A stretch of DNA of 6,880 bases from Pedosphaera sp. (GCA_009691645.1 SIAT01000096.1:1-6880), one strand, 5' to 3'; shown: positions 1 through 6,492, counted from the stretch's first letter. The notes: a model not told the origin generated them from the letters alone. A program made the numbers and translations.

Positions 1-2
1 CG

Positions 3-1273
3 ATTCTCCTCCAACAGGGAAAACACGAGATCGCCCAGAAAATCATGGAGCGCTTTGACAGCTCCGATCTCCTGGCAATGGCACCAGTGTGGGGCGACAA
101 GGTGCGTGCATTGAATGAAAAGATCGCGGACAAACTCAGCTCCTCCCTTCTGGTGATCGCGGACAAAGGCGCGAGCGACTATCAAATCGTTCTGCCAGAC
201 ACCTACCCGACACCTCCGATTGGAGCGGATATGCAGCAGGTGGCTCGCTTGCTACAGACTGCTTTCAAAGCCAACGGCGCGGAGCTCGCAGTCGTGACCG
301 AAACCGCCCGCGACAAAACCAAACCCGCCATCTATCTCGGGGCTACGGCCTTTGCGCGCAGTCACGGAGTTGATTGCAAAGGTTGGAGCTATGTCCACAA
401 GGCGGTGGGACGCGACCTCATCGTCGCGGGCCGTGATGAACCCGCGCCAGCCGTCGTCGCGCTGCATTCCCACGGCGGCTACTACAGGTGGGGTCGCGAG
501 CGCGAGGTCGCGACGAGCGACGCGATTCATCCGACGCTCAAACAAATGCGCGAGGTCGGCGCCGGCGGCAAGGCCTATGGCATCGAGATGGTGCGGCGCG
601 GCTACATCGTGATCTGCATCGACATGTTTTACTGGGGCGAGCGCCGCGTGGTGCTCGACGATGATCTGCCGGAGTGGAAAGCACGGTCGCTCACGTTCAG
701 CGATGAGCAATTGAAGGCCTATCACGACCGCTGCAACCGCGATGAGGAAATCATAGCGAAGACCCTGTATTGCGCCGGCGTGAGTTGGGCGGGAATCATC
801 GCATGGGATGATATCCGCACCGTGGACTACCTCATCACGCGGCCTGATGTGGACCCGAATCGCATCGCGTGTGTCGGCTCAAGTGTCGGCGGCCTGCGCA
901 GTTCCTATCTCGCCGCGTTGGATAATCGCATCAAGGCAGCCGTCGTGAGCAGTTGGATGTGCTCATTCCCCAATCAGCTCGCGGCTCACATCCGCGGCAT
1001 CGGCTTCACCAAGATCATCCCCGGCATCTATCACCACATGGATCATCCCGACATCGCCTCGCTCGCGATGCCGAAGCCGCTCATGGTCATCAACGGCTCG
1101 CAAGACCGCCTCTTCGAAGTCGCCGGTGTCGACGCCTCTCACAAAAGATCGCCCAGTGCTACGCCAAAGCCGGCGTGCCCGAGCGCTTCAAGAGCATCAT
1201 CGAAGACGCCCCGCACCAATTCAACGCCGAGCGCCAGGCGGATGCGTGGGCGTGCTTTGAGAAGTGGGTTTAA
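3..1273 (+). CDS. Dienelactone-hydrolase-type alpha/beta hydrolase (esterase), 5' end open, one-base frameshift near 3' end
   Basis: Likely an ester-cleaving alpha/beta hydrolase. Residues are numbered from the ATG at 45, but the frame is open to position 3 and no Shine-Dalgarno precedes that ATG, so the true start may lie upstream. Residues about 34-131 (SDYQIVLP, AIYLGATAFARSHGVD, VGRDLIVAG) resemble the N-terminal domain of DUF4838/GH67-type proteins. From about 134 the hydrolase starts: ALHSHGGYYRWGRE (oxyanion side), FYWGERR, then the nucleophile elbow G-S-S-V-G with Ser280, and the acid Asp354 in NGSQDRLF. After about residue 366 this frame turns into Ser/Pro/Arg-rich nonsense, whereas the -1 frame reads KIAQCYAKAGVPERF and DAPHQFN with the expected catalytic His (codon 1214-1216), ending at TAA 1271-1273. 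Restoring one A gives about 409 residues from ATG 45. The hydrolase family call is firm, the substrate unknown, and the N-terminal domain call moderate. Confidence 0.75.
1140..1151 (+). other. Frameshift site (probable loss of one A in an A-run)
   Basis: The upstream frame reads V-D-A-S-H-K up to the AAAA run at 1143-1146. The downstream homologous frame resumes as K-I-A-Q at AAG 1145-1147. A run of five A instead of four would give an uninterrupted V-D-A-S-H-K-K-I-A-Q. The site lacks the X-XXY-YYZ form of a -1 ribosomal slippery heptamer (the zero-frame codons are CAC AAA AGA), so programmed slippage is not supported. A point deletion or a homopolymer sequencing error is more likely. Confidence 0.7.
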
Positions 1274-1274
1274 T

Positions 1275-1277
1275 AGG
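1275..1277 (+). promoter_or_regulatory. Weak Shine-Dalgarno (AGG) for the SDR gene
   Basis: AGG lies 8 nt before the ATG at 1286, just after the restored esterase stop codon at 1271-1273. It is the only start in the window with even a minimal Shine-Dalgarno at normal spacing. It supports ATG 1286 over the in-frame ATG at 1298. Confidence 0.3.
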
Positions 1278-1285
1278 TTCCAAAA

Positions 1286-2326
1286 ATGAAAATCAGCATG
1301 AGCCCGATTCAAACCATCGATGAACTTGAAGACGAACTGAGCCGCCCAACCCAAGGCGTGCTGGACACCCTGCGCACGCTCGATGGCGATGTGATGGTGC
1401 TCGGCGCTGGCGGCAAGATGGGGCCGACGCTGGCGCGGATGGTGCGACGGGGCTTGGATGCGGTCGGGCAGCAGCAGCGGCGGGTGATCGCGGTGTCTCG
1501 GTTTTCTTCGCCGAGCGCGGTGCAGTCGCTTCAGCGGCATGGCGTGGAGACCATCTCGTGTGACCTGACGGATCGTGCGGCTGTGGCTGCGCTGCCGGAA
1601 GTGCTGAATGTGATCTTCATGGCGGGACAAAAGTTTGGCACCAGTGAGGCGCCGGAGCTGACTTGGGTGATGAACACGCTCGTGCCAGCCATCGTGGCGG
1701 AGCGGTTTGCGAAGTCGCGGATCGTGGTGTTTTCGACGGGCTGCGTTTATCCGCTGGTGCCTGCGAATGGGCCGGGCTCGCGTGAAGACGATGTGCTAGG
1801 ACCGCCCGGCGAGTATGCCAACTCCTGCGTGGGACGTGAGCGGGTGTTCACCCATTTTGCGAAGCAGCATGGCACACGCGCGCTGATGTTCCGACTCTGC
1901 TACGCCATCGACCTGCGCTACGGCGTGCTCTGCGATGTGGCGCAAAAGGTGGCGCAAGGACTGCCGGTGGATGTGACGATGGGCGCGGCGAATGTGATCT
2001 GGCAGGGCGATGCAAATGCGCGGGCGATTCAATGCCTCGCGCACACGGCATCACCGCCGCTCGCATTGAATGTCACGGGCATCGAGCGCGTGTCGATTCG
2101 CTGGCTGGCGCAGCGCTTTGGTGAGTTGCTGGAGCGCGAACCGATCATCACTGGCAGGGAAAGCGAGACCGCGTGGCTGTGGGATGCGGCGCGCTCGTAT
2201 GAACTGTTCGGCTCGCCAACGGTGACGCTGGAGGAGATGATCGAGGCCACCGCTCAATGGCAGCGAAAGGGCGGCGCGACACTGGGGAAACCCACACACT
2301 TTGAGACCACCGATGGACGCTTTTGA
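1286..2326 (+). CDS. NAD(P)-dependent epimerase/dehydratase-family (extended SDR) protein
   Basis: A soluble 346-residue Rossmann-fold protein, probably a sugar-nucleotide or sugar epimerase, dehydratase or reductase relative. After a helical lead of about 35 residues, the dinucleotide loop is V-L-G-A-G-G-K-M-G (Gly40, Gly42, Gly43, Gly46). Strand 2 ends A-V-S-R with Arg72, which in SDRs favours NADP(H) over NAD(H). D-L-T-D follows at the adenine-binding position. The active-site strand is F-S-T-G-C-V-Y-P (Ser150, Thr151). The usual YxxxK is Y177-A-N-S-C181, so the catalytic Tyr is present but the Lys is replaced by Cys. The C-terminal substrate half (ALNVTGIERVSIRWLAQRFGELL) is typical of the family. 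It starts 12 nt after the restored esterase stop and overlaps the aldolase gene by 14 nt, so co-translation in one operon is likely. The family call is firm, the reaction unknown, and the altered YxxxK leaves catalysis open. Confidence 0.85.
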   Translation: MKISMSPIQTIDELEDELSRPTQGVLDTLRTLDGDVMVLGAGGKMGPTLARMVRRGLDAVGQQQRRVIAVSRFSSPSAVQSLQRHGVETISCDLTDRAAVAALPEVLNVIFMAGQKFGTSEAPELTWVMNTLVPAIVAERFAKSRIVVFSTGCVYPLVPANGPGSREDDVLGPPGEYANSCVGRERVFTHFAKQHGTRALMFRLCYAIDLRYGVLCDVAQKVAQGLPVDVTMGAANVIWQGDANARAIQCLAHTASPPLALNVTGIERVSIRWLAQRFGELLEREPIITGRESETAWLWDAARSYELFGSPTVTLEEMIEATAQWQRKGGATLGKPTHFETTDGRF

Positions 2327-3374
2327 TTTTCGCCAACAACTGCACCGCGGCATTGCGATCCCCGCGCACCCACTCGCGCTTACGTCGTCGCGCAAGCTGG
2401 ATGAACGCCGTCAACGCGCACTGACGCGCTACTACATCGCCGCTGGCGTGGGTGGGTTGGCTGTGGGTGTTCACACCACGCAGTTCGCGATTCGCGATGC
2501 GAAAGTCGGTCTTTTCAAACCGGTGCTGGAACTCGCTGCCGAGGAGATGAAAATGGCTGCGGCTTTAGCCGCATCAGATTCGGCTAAAGCCGAAACCACA
2601 TCGTCGCTGGTGCGCATCGCGGGTGTGTGCGGCGATACGAAGCAAGCCATCGCTGAGGCGACGCTCATTCGTGAACTCGGCTACCACGCGGCCTTGTTGA
2701 GTCTCGGTACGATGCGTGATGCCGATGAGGATGCGTTGATCGCGCATTGCCGCGTGGTGGCGGAGGTCATTCCCGTGATTGGCTTTTATCTTCAGCCTAG
2801 TGTCGGGGGGCGTGTGCTGCCGCATTCTTTTTGGCGTCGCTTTGCGGAGATCGAAAACATCGTCGCGATCAAGATCGCGCCCTTCAACCGCTACCAGACG
2901 CTCGATGTCGTGCGTGCGGTCATCGAAGCCGGACGCGATGACATCGCGCTCTACACCGGCAACGACGACAACATTGTTGCCGACTTCCTCACGCCATTCC
3001 GCATCGCGGGGAAAGAGCGCCGCATCGTCGGTGGACTGCTCGGTCATTGGTCCGTGTGGACGAAACGTGCGGTCGAGTTGCTGGAACGCTGCCGCAATGC
3101 CGATGCCACGCCGGACCTGCTGCGCCTCGGCGTGGAAGTCACCGACAGCAACGCCGCCTTCTTCGATGCGGCGAATGCCTTCGGCGGCTGCATCGCAGGT
3201 TTGCACGAAGTGCTACGCCGCCAGGGCCTGCTCGAAGGCCTGTGGTGCCTCGATGAGCATGAAACACTCAGCCCAGGACAACTTGCCGAGATTGACCGCG
3301 TCTATCACGCCTACCCGCATCTCCACGACGACGACTTCGTCACCGTTCATCGCGATGAATGGCTGAAACCCTGA
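2313..3374 (+). CDS. DapA / N-acetylneuraminate-lyase superfamily aldolase (dihydrodipicolinate synthase family protein)
   Basis: A class I (Schiff-base) TIM-barrel aldolase, cytosolic, 353 residues from ATG 2313. A TTG at 2301 is in frame, but the ATG starts the conserved part. The Schiff-base lysine is Lys187 in N-I-V-A-I-K-I-A-P. The proton-relay tyrosine is Tyr159 in V-I-G-F-Y-L-Q-P. Their 28-residue spacing equals that of E. coli DapA (Tyr133, Lys161). A Thr pair, Thr55-Thr56 in G-V-H-T-T-Q-F, sits where DapA has its GTTGE motif, but the flanks differ. It is therefore probably not a lysine-pathway enzyme but a catabolic aldolase, for example for a 2-keto-3-deoxy sugar acid (inferred). 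It is longer than the usual 290-310 residues, partly through an extended C-terminus and partly through an Ala-rich insert at about residues 82-94 encoded by a palindromic element. The start overlaps the SDR gene by 14 nt in the +1 frame, which suggests translational coupling. Confidence 0.88.
   Translation: MDAFDFRQQLHRGIAIPAHPLALTSSRKLDERRQRALTRYYIAAGVGGLAVGVHTTQFAIRDAKVGLFKPVLELAAEEMKMAAALAASDSAKAETTSSLVRIAGVCGDTKQAIAEATLIRELGYHAALLSLGTMRDADEDALIAHCRVVAEVIPVIGFYLQPSVGGRVLPHSFWRRFAEIENIVAIKIAPFNRYQTLDVVRAVIEAGRDDIALYTGNDDNIVADFLTPFRIAGKERRIVGGLLGHWSVWTKRAVELLERCRNADATPDLLRLGVEVTDSNAAFFDAANAFGGCIAGLHEVLRRQGLLEGLWCLDEHETLSPGQLAEIDRVYHAYPHLHDDDFVTVHRDEWLKP
2558..2594 (+). repeat. REP-like double palindrome inserted in frame in the aldolase gene
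   Basis: Two 16-nt hairpins lie 5 nt apart. TGCGGCT-TT-AGCCGCA is at 2558-2573 and TTCGGCT-AA-AGCCGAA at 2579-2594, each with 7-bp arms and a 2-nt centre. They are also inverted copies of each other: CGGCTTTAGCCG (2560-2571) and CGGCTAAAGCCG (2581-2592) form a perfect 12-bp stem with a 9-nt loop. The element is read in frame without a stop as roughly A-A-A-L-A-A-S-D-S-A-K-A-E, placed where related aldolases run directly from the helix ending E-E-M into the strand V-R-I-A-G. No other copy was seen in this window. The layout recalls REP/BIME elements and protein-coding palindromic elements such as those of Rickettsia, but no relationship to either is shown here. Confidence 0.75.
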
Positions 3375-3395
3375 CGTCGTCACTCCAACTCGAAC

Positions 3396-3681
3396 ATGAA
3401 ACTCGCAATTGTCTTTTTCGATCTCCTCCTCACCAGCAGCGCCACACGAGCGGAACCTGCGCACCTGGTGGCAGGACCACGACCTCAAAGGCGGCCCCGT
3501 GCTGGAGGTGAAGGACGCGCCCGAAAGCCCGCCCGGAACGACCGGCCTGCAAGTGCGGATCAAAATGGACGAACTGCTCGCCGGCTTTCGCCCCGGAGCC
3601 ATCATTCGCCTGCGGCCCAATGGCTTCCCGAGAGTGAAGCTGCCGCCCGAGGAACGGGTGAAAGGCCTCGACGACCGGTGA
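3396..3681 (+). pseudogene. Frameshifted remnant of a small exported protein, family not recognised
   Basis: I do not recognise this protein. ATG 3396 opens a signal-peptide-like stretch (MKLAIVFFDLLLTSSATRAEP, residues 1-21: basic start, hydrophobic core, A-T-R-A before E-P). Beyond about 3450 that frame becomes Arg/Pro/Ser-rich, while the +1 frame reads like ordinary protein (R-N-L-R-T-W-W-Q-D-H-D, later M-D-E-L-L-A-G-F-R-P-G) down to TGA 3679-3681. Joining the two needs one extra base or two missing bases at about 3440-3465 and gives an exported product of about 95 residues. The piece is either a decayed gene, a fragment of a longer gene lost by deletion, or a small gene with a sequencing error. 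It starts 21 nt after the aldolase stop, so it could be the tail of the same operon. The second segment could instead start at TTG 3409, but that would lack a signal peptide. Confidence 0.45.
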
Positions 3682-3695
3682 GCGATTCCGATCGC

Positions 3696-3730
3696 ACCCT
3701 GTCGCATCAGAGACCCAACCCTGTTGCATC
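3696..3730 (+). repeat. 13-nt direct repeat, 22-nt period, upstream of the amidase gene
   Basis: ACCCTGTCGCATC (3696-3708) and ACCCTGTTGCATC (3718-3730) match at 12 of 13 positions and start 22 nt apart, about two helical turns. They lie 63-97 nt before the amidase ATG in a stretch without a gene. That spacing suits paired binding of a regulator on one DNA face, but no regulator gene is in the window. A small tandem duplication remnant is an equal alternative. Confidence 0.4.
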
Positions 3731-3753
3731 GAAGGCGGCCTCTGGCGTTTTTT

Positions 3754-3775
3754 GAGCACCTACCTCGACGTGCTC
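3754..3775 (+). other. Small hairpin in the amidase leader
   Basis: GAGCAC (3754-3759) and GTGCTC (3770-3775) form a perfect 6-bp stem with a 10-nt loop, preceded by a T6 run at 3748-3753 and ending 17 nt before the amidase ATG. The T-run is on the 5' side, so for the + strand it is not an intrinsic terminator. A leader structure or operator half-sites are possible, and chance is not excluded. Confidence 0.3.
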
Positions 3776-3792
3776 TTGATTACCCGATTACT

Positions 3793-5391
3793 ATGAAACG
3801 CAGCACCTTTCTCAAAAGCGCCGTCCTCGCCGGTGCAGGACTTAACGCCGGATGCGGTCGCAAGAGATGCGAGCCGTCATCACCGGTGGACGCTTTCGAC
3901 TTTCAGGCCAACACCGCCAACCGACTTAGCGTGGCGATGGAAAAAGGGGAAACCAGCTCGGTGATCCTGGCGAAACAGGCTCTCAAGCGCATCGAAGCCC
4001 TCGAACGGCAGGGACCCAAACTTCGGGCCGTGATCGCGACAAATCCGAAGGCATTGGAAGAAGCCGCGGAGGCCGAACGCGTGCTGCGGCAGGGCAAATT
4101 TCCGAATCCCATCTTCGGCCTGCCGGTGTTGGTGAAAGACAATCTCGACACGGCCGGCATGCCCACCACGGCGGGCTCGCTGGCCTTGGAAGGTTCGATC
4201 TCGCTGCGCGACTCCTTCGTGGTCGGTCGATTGAAAGAGGCTGGTCTCGTTTTAATCGGCAAAACCAACCTCAGCGAGTGGGCCAACTTTCGCGGACAAC
4301 GCTCCATCAGCGGCTGGAGCGGTCTCGGCGGGCAGACGCTCAATCCGCATTGCCTTGATCGCAGTCCGTCCGAGTCCAGCTCCGGCTCCGCTGCGGCGGT
4401 GGCGGCGGGTTACGTGCCATTCGCCGTCGGCACAGAAACCAACGGCTCCATCGTGACGCCAGCTTCCGCCTGCGGCATCGTCGGCATCAAGCCCACGGTC
4501 GGCGTCGTGAGCCGCACGGGCATCATTCCCATTTCCTCCAGCCAGGACACTGCTGGACCCATGGCGCGCACTGTTGCCGACGCCGCTGCGCTCCTGGCGA
4601 TGATGATGGGAATCGACGAAAACGATCCCGCGACCGGGCGCCAGCGTGGCCGCACCGATTCACACCGCGACGCGCTGCTCTCCCAGAAGCCTCGGCTTGG
4701 CGCGAAACTGGGCATCGCGCGAGAGTTCTTCCGCATGCATCCGCTGGTGGATCCGGTCTTTGAAAAAGCCATCGCCTCCCTGCGCGAGATGGGCGCGGAG
4801 CTGGTCGATCCCATCGCGCTGCCGCCGACCTCTGCACTGAGCCGCGCTGACTCGATGGTGATGATTTACGAATACAAAGCCGGCCTGAACGCGTACTTCG
4901 CCAGCCTCGGCCCTGATGCGCGGATCAAGTCGATCACCGACCTCATCGCCTTCAACGAGCGTGAAGCCGCGCGCGAGTTGTGGCCCTTCGGCCAGGAGCG
5001 GCTGATCGAGGCCGCTGGCAAAGGACCGCTCACCGATCCCGACTATCTTGCTGCCAAGGAGCAATGCCGCGTCTGGTCCGAGAAGATCAGCGCCGTGATG
5101 GATGAGCACCAACTGGACGCCATCGTCGCGCCGAGCAATGGTCCGTCGGCCACGCTCGATCCGATCTATGGTGATCGCGGCATGGGCGACTGCTCCACCT
5201 ACGCTGCCGTGGCCGGCCTGCCGCACATCACCGTGCCCTGCGGCGATGTGTTCGGCATGCCGGTAGGGTTGTCCTTTTTCGGTCGCGCCTGGAGCGAGCC
5301 GCTGTTGGTGGAGATCGCCCTCGCCTTCGAAGAAAAAACCCACGCCCTGCGCACGCCGCAGTCTCTCAGCATGGTGAGCATTCCGGGCTGA
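3793..5391 (+). CDS. Exported amidase-signature enzyme, peptide-amidase-like
   Basis: An amidase-signature hydrolase that cleaves carboxamide bonds; the closest recognised type is bacterial peptide amidase, which removes C-terminal amides. It has 532 residues from ATG 3793. The in-frame TTG at 3724 would only add an Arg-rich lead. The Ser-cisSer-Lys triad is complete: Lys115 in V-L-V-K-D-N, cis-Ser195 in E-S-S-S-G-S, nucleophile Ser219 in G-T-E-T-N-G-S-I; the 24-residue Ser-Ser distance is standard. Other family blocks are GKTNLSEWANFRG, GIVGIKPTVGVVSR, PISSSQDTAGPMARTVADAA and a C-terminal AGLPHITVPCG. The N-terminus MKRSTFLKSAVLAGAGLNAGC looks like an export signal. It resembles a Tat signal, but the second Arg is Ser4, and the lipobox before Cys21 is weak (N-A-G-C), so Sec, Tat and lipoprotein sorting all remain possible. 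Glu194 replaces the Gly usual before the serine-rich loop. The family call is firm; the substrate is inferred. Confidence 0.9.
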   Translation: MKRSTFLKSAVLAGAGLNAGCGRKRCEPSSPVDAFDFQANTANRLSVAMEKGETSSVILAKQALKRIEALERQGPKLRAVIATNPKALEEAAEAERVLRQGKFPNPIFGLPVLVKDNLDTAGMPTTAGSLALEGSISLRDSFVVGRLKEAGLVLIGKTNLSEWANFRGQRSISGWSGLGGQTLNPHCLDRSPSESSSGSAAAVAAGYVPFAVGTETNGSIVTPASACGIVGIKPTVGVVSRTGIIPISSSQDTAGPMARTVADAAALLAMMMGIDENDPATGRQRGRTDSHRDALLSQKPRLGAKLGIAREFFRMHPLVDPVFEKAIASLREMGAELVDPIALPPTSALSRADSMVMIYEYKAGLNAYFASLGPDARIKSITDLIAFNEREAARELWPFGQERLIEAAGKGPLTDPDYLAAKEQCRVWSEKISAVMDEHQLDAIVAPSNGPSATLDPIYGDRGMGDCSTYAAVAGLPHITVPCGDVFGMPVGLSFFGRAWSEPLLVEIALAFEEKTHALRTPQSLSMVSIPG

Positions 5392-5442
5392 ACGGCGCGA
5401 CCACCGGCTCCAAGTGCAAAAAAGCAAACAAACTCTCAACCT

Positions 5443-6465
5443 ATGAAGCTCGCATTTATCGGACTCAAAGGACATGTCGGCACCGTGCTGGCGGGGGCGA
5501 AGTTGCTGGGTGATGTCGAAGTCGTGGCGGTGGCGGAGGAGGATGCGGCGTTGATGGCTTCTTTGGTGAAGAAGGACGCGTTGCTGGCGAAGGCGCAGAC
5601 TTACGAGCAGTGGTGGCATCTGGTGGAGCACACGATGATGGATGTGTGCTGCGTGGCGGGGGAGAGCGGCGGGCGTGTGGAGCAGTTGCTGGCGTTGATG
5701 GAGCGCGGGGTGCATATCGTTTCGGAAAAGCCGCTGGTGACGACGCTGGTGAATCTGGAGCGGCTGCGCACGGCGTTCGCGAAGTCGAAGTCGCAGCTCA
5801 CGATGCTGTTGGAGCTGCGGCATCAGCCGAAGAATGCGCGGGTGCGCGAGATTATTCAGCGCGGGGACATCGGCGAGGTGTGTCAGGTGACGACGCAGAA
5901 GTCTTACAAGTGGGGCGAGCGGGAGGAGTGGTTCAAAAGCAGGGCGCGATTCGGCGGCACGATTCCCTACATCGGCATTCATTCGCTGGACACGATCCGC
6001 TGGGTCACGGGGCTCGATTTCATTCATCTCGCGGCGATTCATGGCAAAATCGGACGGCCCGAGATGGGCGAGACGGAATGCCATGCGTCGGTGCTCGGGG
6101 AGTTGTCGAATGGTGCGTCAGTCACGGCACGCATCGACTATCTGAGGCCTGCGAAAGCGGCGACTCACAGCGATGACCGACTGCGCGTGATCGGCACGAA
6201 AGGCGTCGTCGAGGTGAACGAAGGCGACGAGACAATCTCGCTCATCACAGCCGACAAGACGGAGCGCATTGCCTTTGGCGAGACGGAGAATCTGTTTGTC
6301 GAGTTCGTGAAGTTCCTGCGCGGTGGCGCGGTGCCGCGCATCACGGCGGATGATTGTTTCCGCAGCAACGAGATCGCATTGCGGGCGCGTGAGGCGGCGG
6401 ATGAAACGAAAATGATCGCGCTGCCGCCGATGCGTCCGGTGCGTCCGGTGCGCGGTCTGAAGTAA
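5443..6465 (+). CDS. Gfo/Idh/MocA-family oxidoreductase
   Basis: A cytosolic NAD(P)-dependent sugar or sugar-acid dehydrogenase/reductase relative of 340 residues, normal family length. The Rossmann loop is G7-L-K-G10-H-V-G13 and strand 2 ends V-A-E with Glu32, favouring NAD(H). The family's E-K-P is at 95-97 (Lys96, conserved active-site lysine). The C-terminal domain has G-G-T-I-P-Y-I-G-I-H-S-L-D, keeping His180 and Asp183. Tyr176 stands where many members have Asp in DxGxH, probably a subfamily trait. There is no signal peptide. The start follows the amidase stop by 51 nt, in an A-rich leader (AAAAAAGCAAACAAA) without Shine-Dalgarno. The last residues, P-V-R-P-V-R-G, are encoded by a 9-nt tandem repeat (GCGTCCGGT at 6432-6440 and 6441-6449). 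Its place beside an amidase and downstream of an aldolase and an SDR suggests carbohydrate catabolism; the exact substrate is not readable. Confidence 0.92.
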   Translation: MKLAFIGLKGHVGTVLAGAKLLGDVEVVAVAEEDAALMASLVKKDALLAKAQTYEQWWHLVEHTMMDVCCVAGESGGRVEQLLALMERGVHIVSEKPLVTTLVNLERLRTAFAKSKSQLTMLLELRHQPKNARVREIIQRGDIGEVCQVTTQKSYKWGEREEWFKSRARFGGTIPYIGIHSLDTIRWVTGLDFIHLAAIHGKIGRPEMGETECHASVLGELSNGASVTARIDYLRPAKAATHSDDRLRVIGTKGVVEVNEGDETISLITADKTERIAFGETENLFVEFVKFLRGGAVPRITADDCFRSNEIALRAREAADETKMIALPPMRPVRPVRGLK

Positions 6466-6492
6466 TGCGCCCGATTTCTCTCACCTATCCGA

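Noticed and set aside
1140..1151. Programmed -1 ribosomal frameshift in the esterase
   Set aside because: The zero-frame codons CAC AAA AGA do not form a slippery heptamer, re-pairing of the Lys tRNA on CAA would be poor, and I saw no obvious downstream pseudoknot.
1148..1289. Frame-preserving 3' end of the esterase ORF with ATGA overlap to the SDR start
   Set aside because: The tail is Ser/Pro/Arg-rich and unlike any hydrolase C-terminus, while the -1 frame contains the expected His motif. The ATGA overlap is attractive but probably accidental.
2574..3206. Open frame on the - strand (210 codons) inside the aldolase gene
   Set aside because: It is antisense to an aldolase with intact catalytic residues, has Asp/Arg/His-biased composition and no plausible domain. 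It is a coding shadow.
3741..3753. Rho-independent terminator ending in T6 before the amidase
   Set aside because: The sequence before the T-run can form only a 3-bp stem (GCC/GGC), too weak for a terminator call.
3748..3783. Promoter-like TTGAGC (3752-3757) with weak -10 candidates about 17-20 nt downstream
   Set aside because: The -10 candidates match the consensus poorly and none stands out.
4660..6084. Long open frame on the - strand (474 codons) across the amidase and oxidoreductase genes
   Set aside because: Its translation is His/Arg/Leu/Gln-rich low-complexity sequence with no recognisable motif, and it runs antisense through two well-supported genes and their intergenic gap. It is a shadow of GC-rich codon use.
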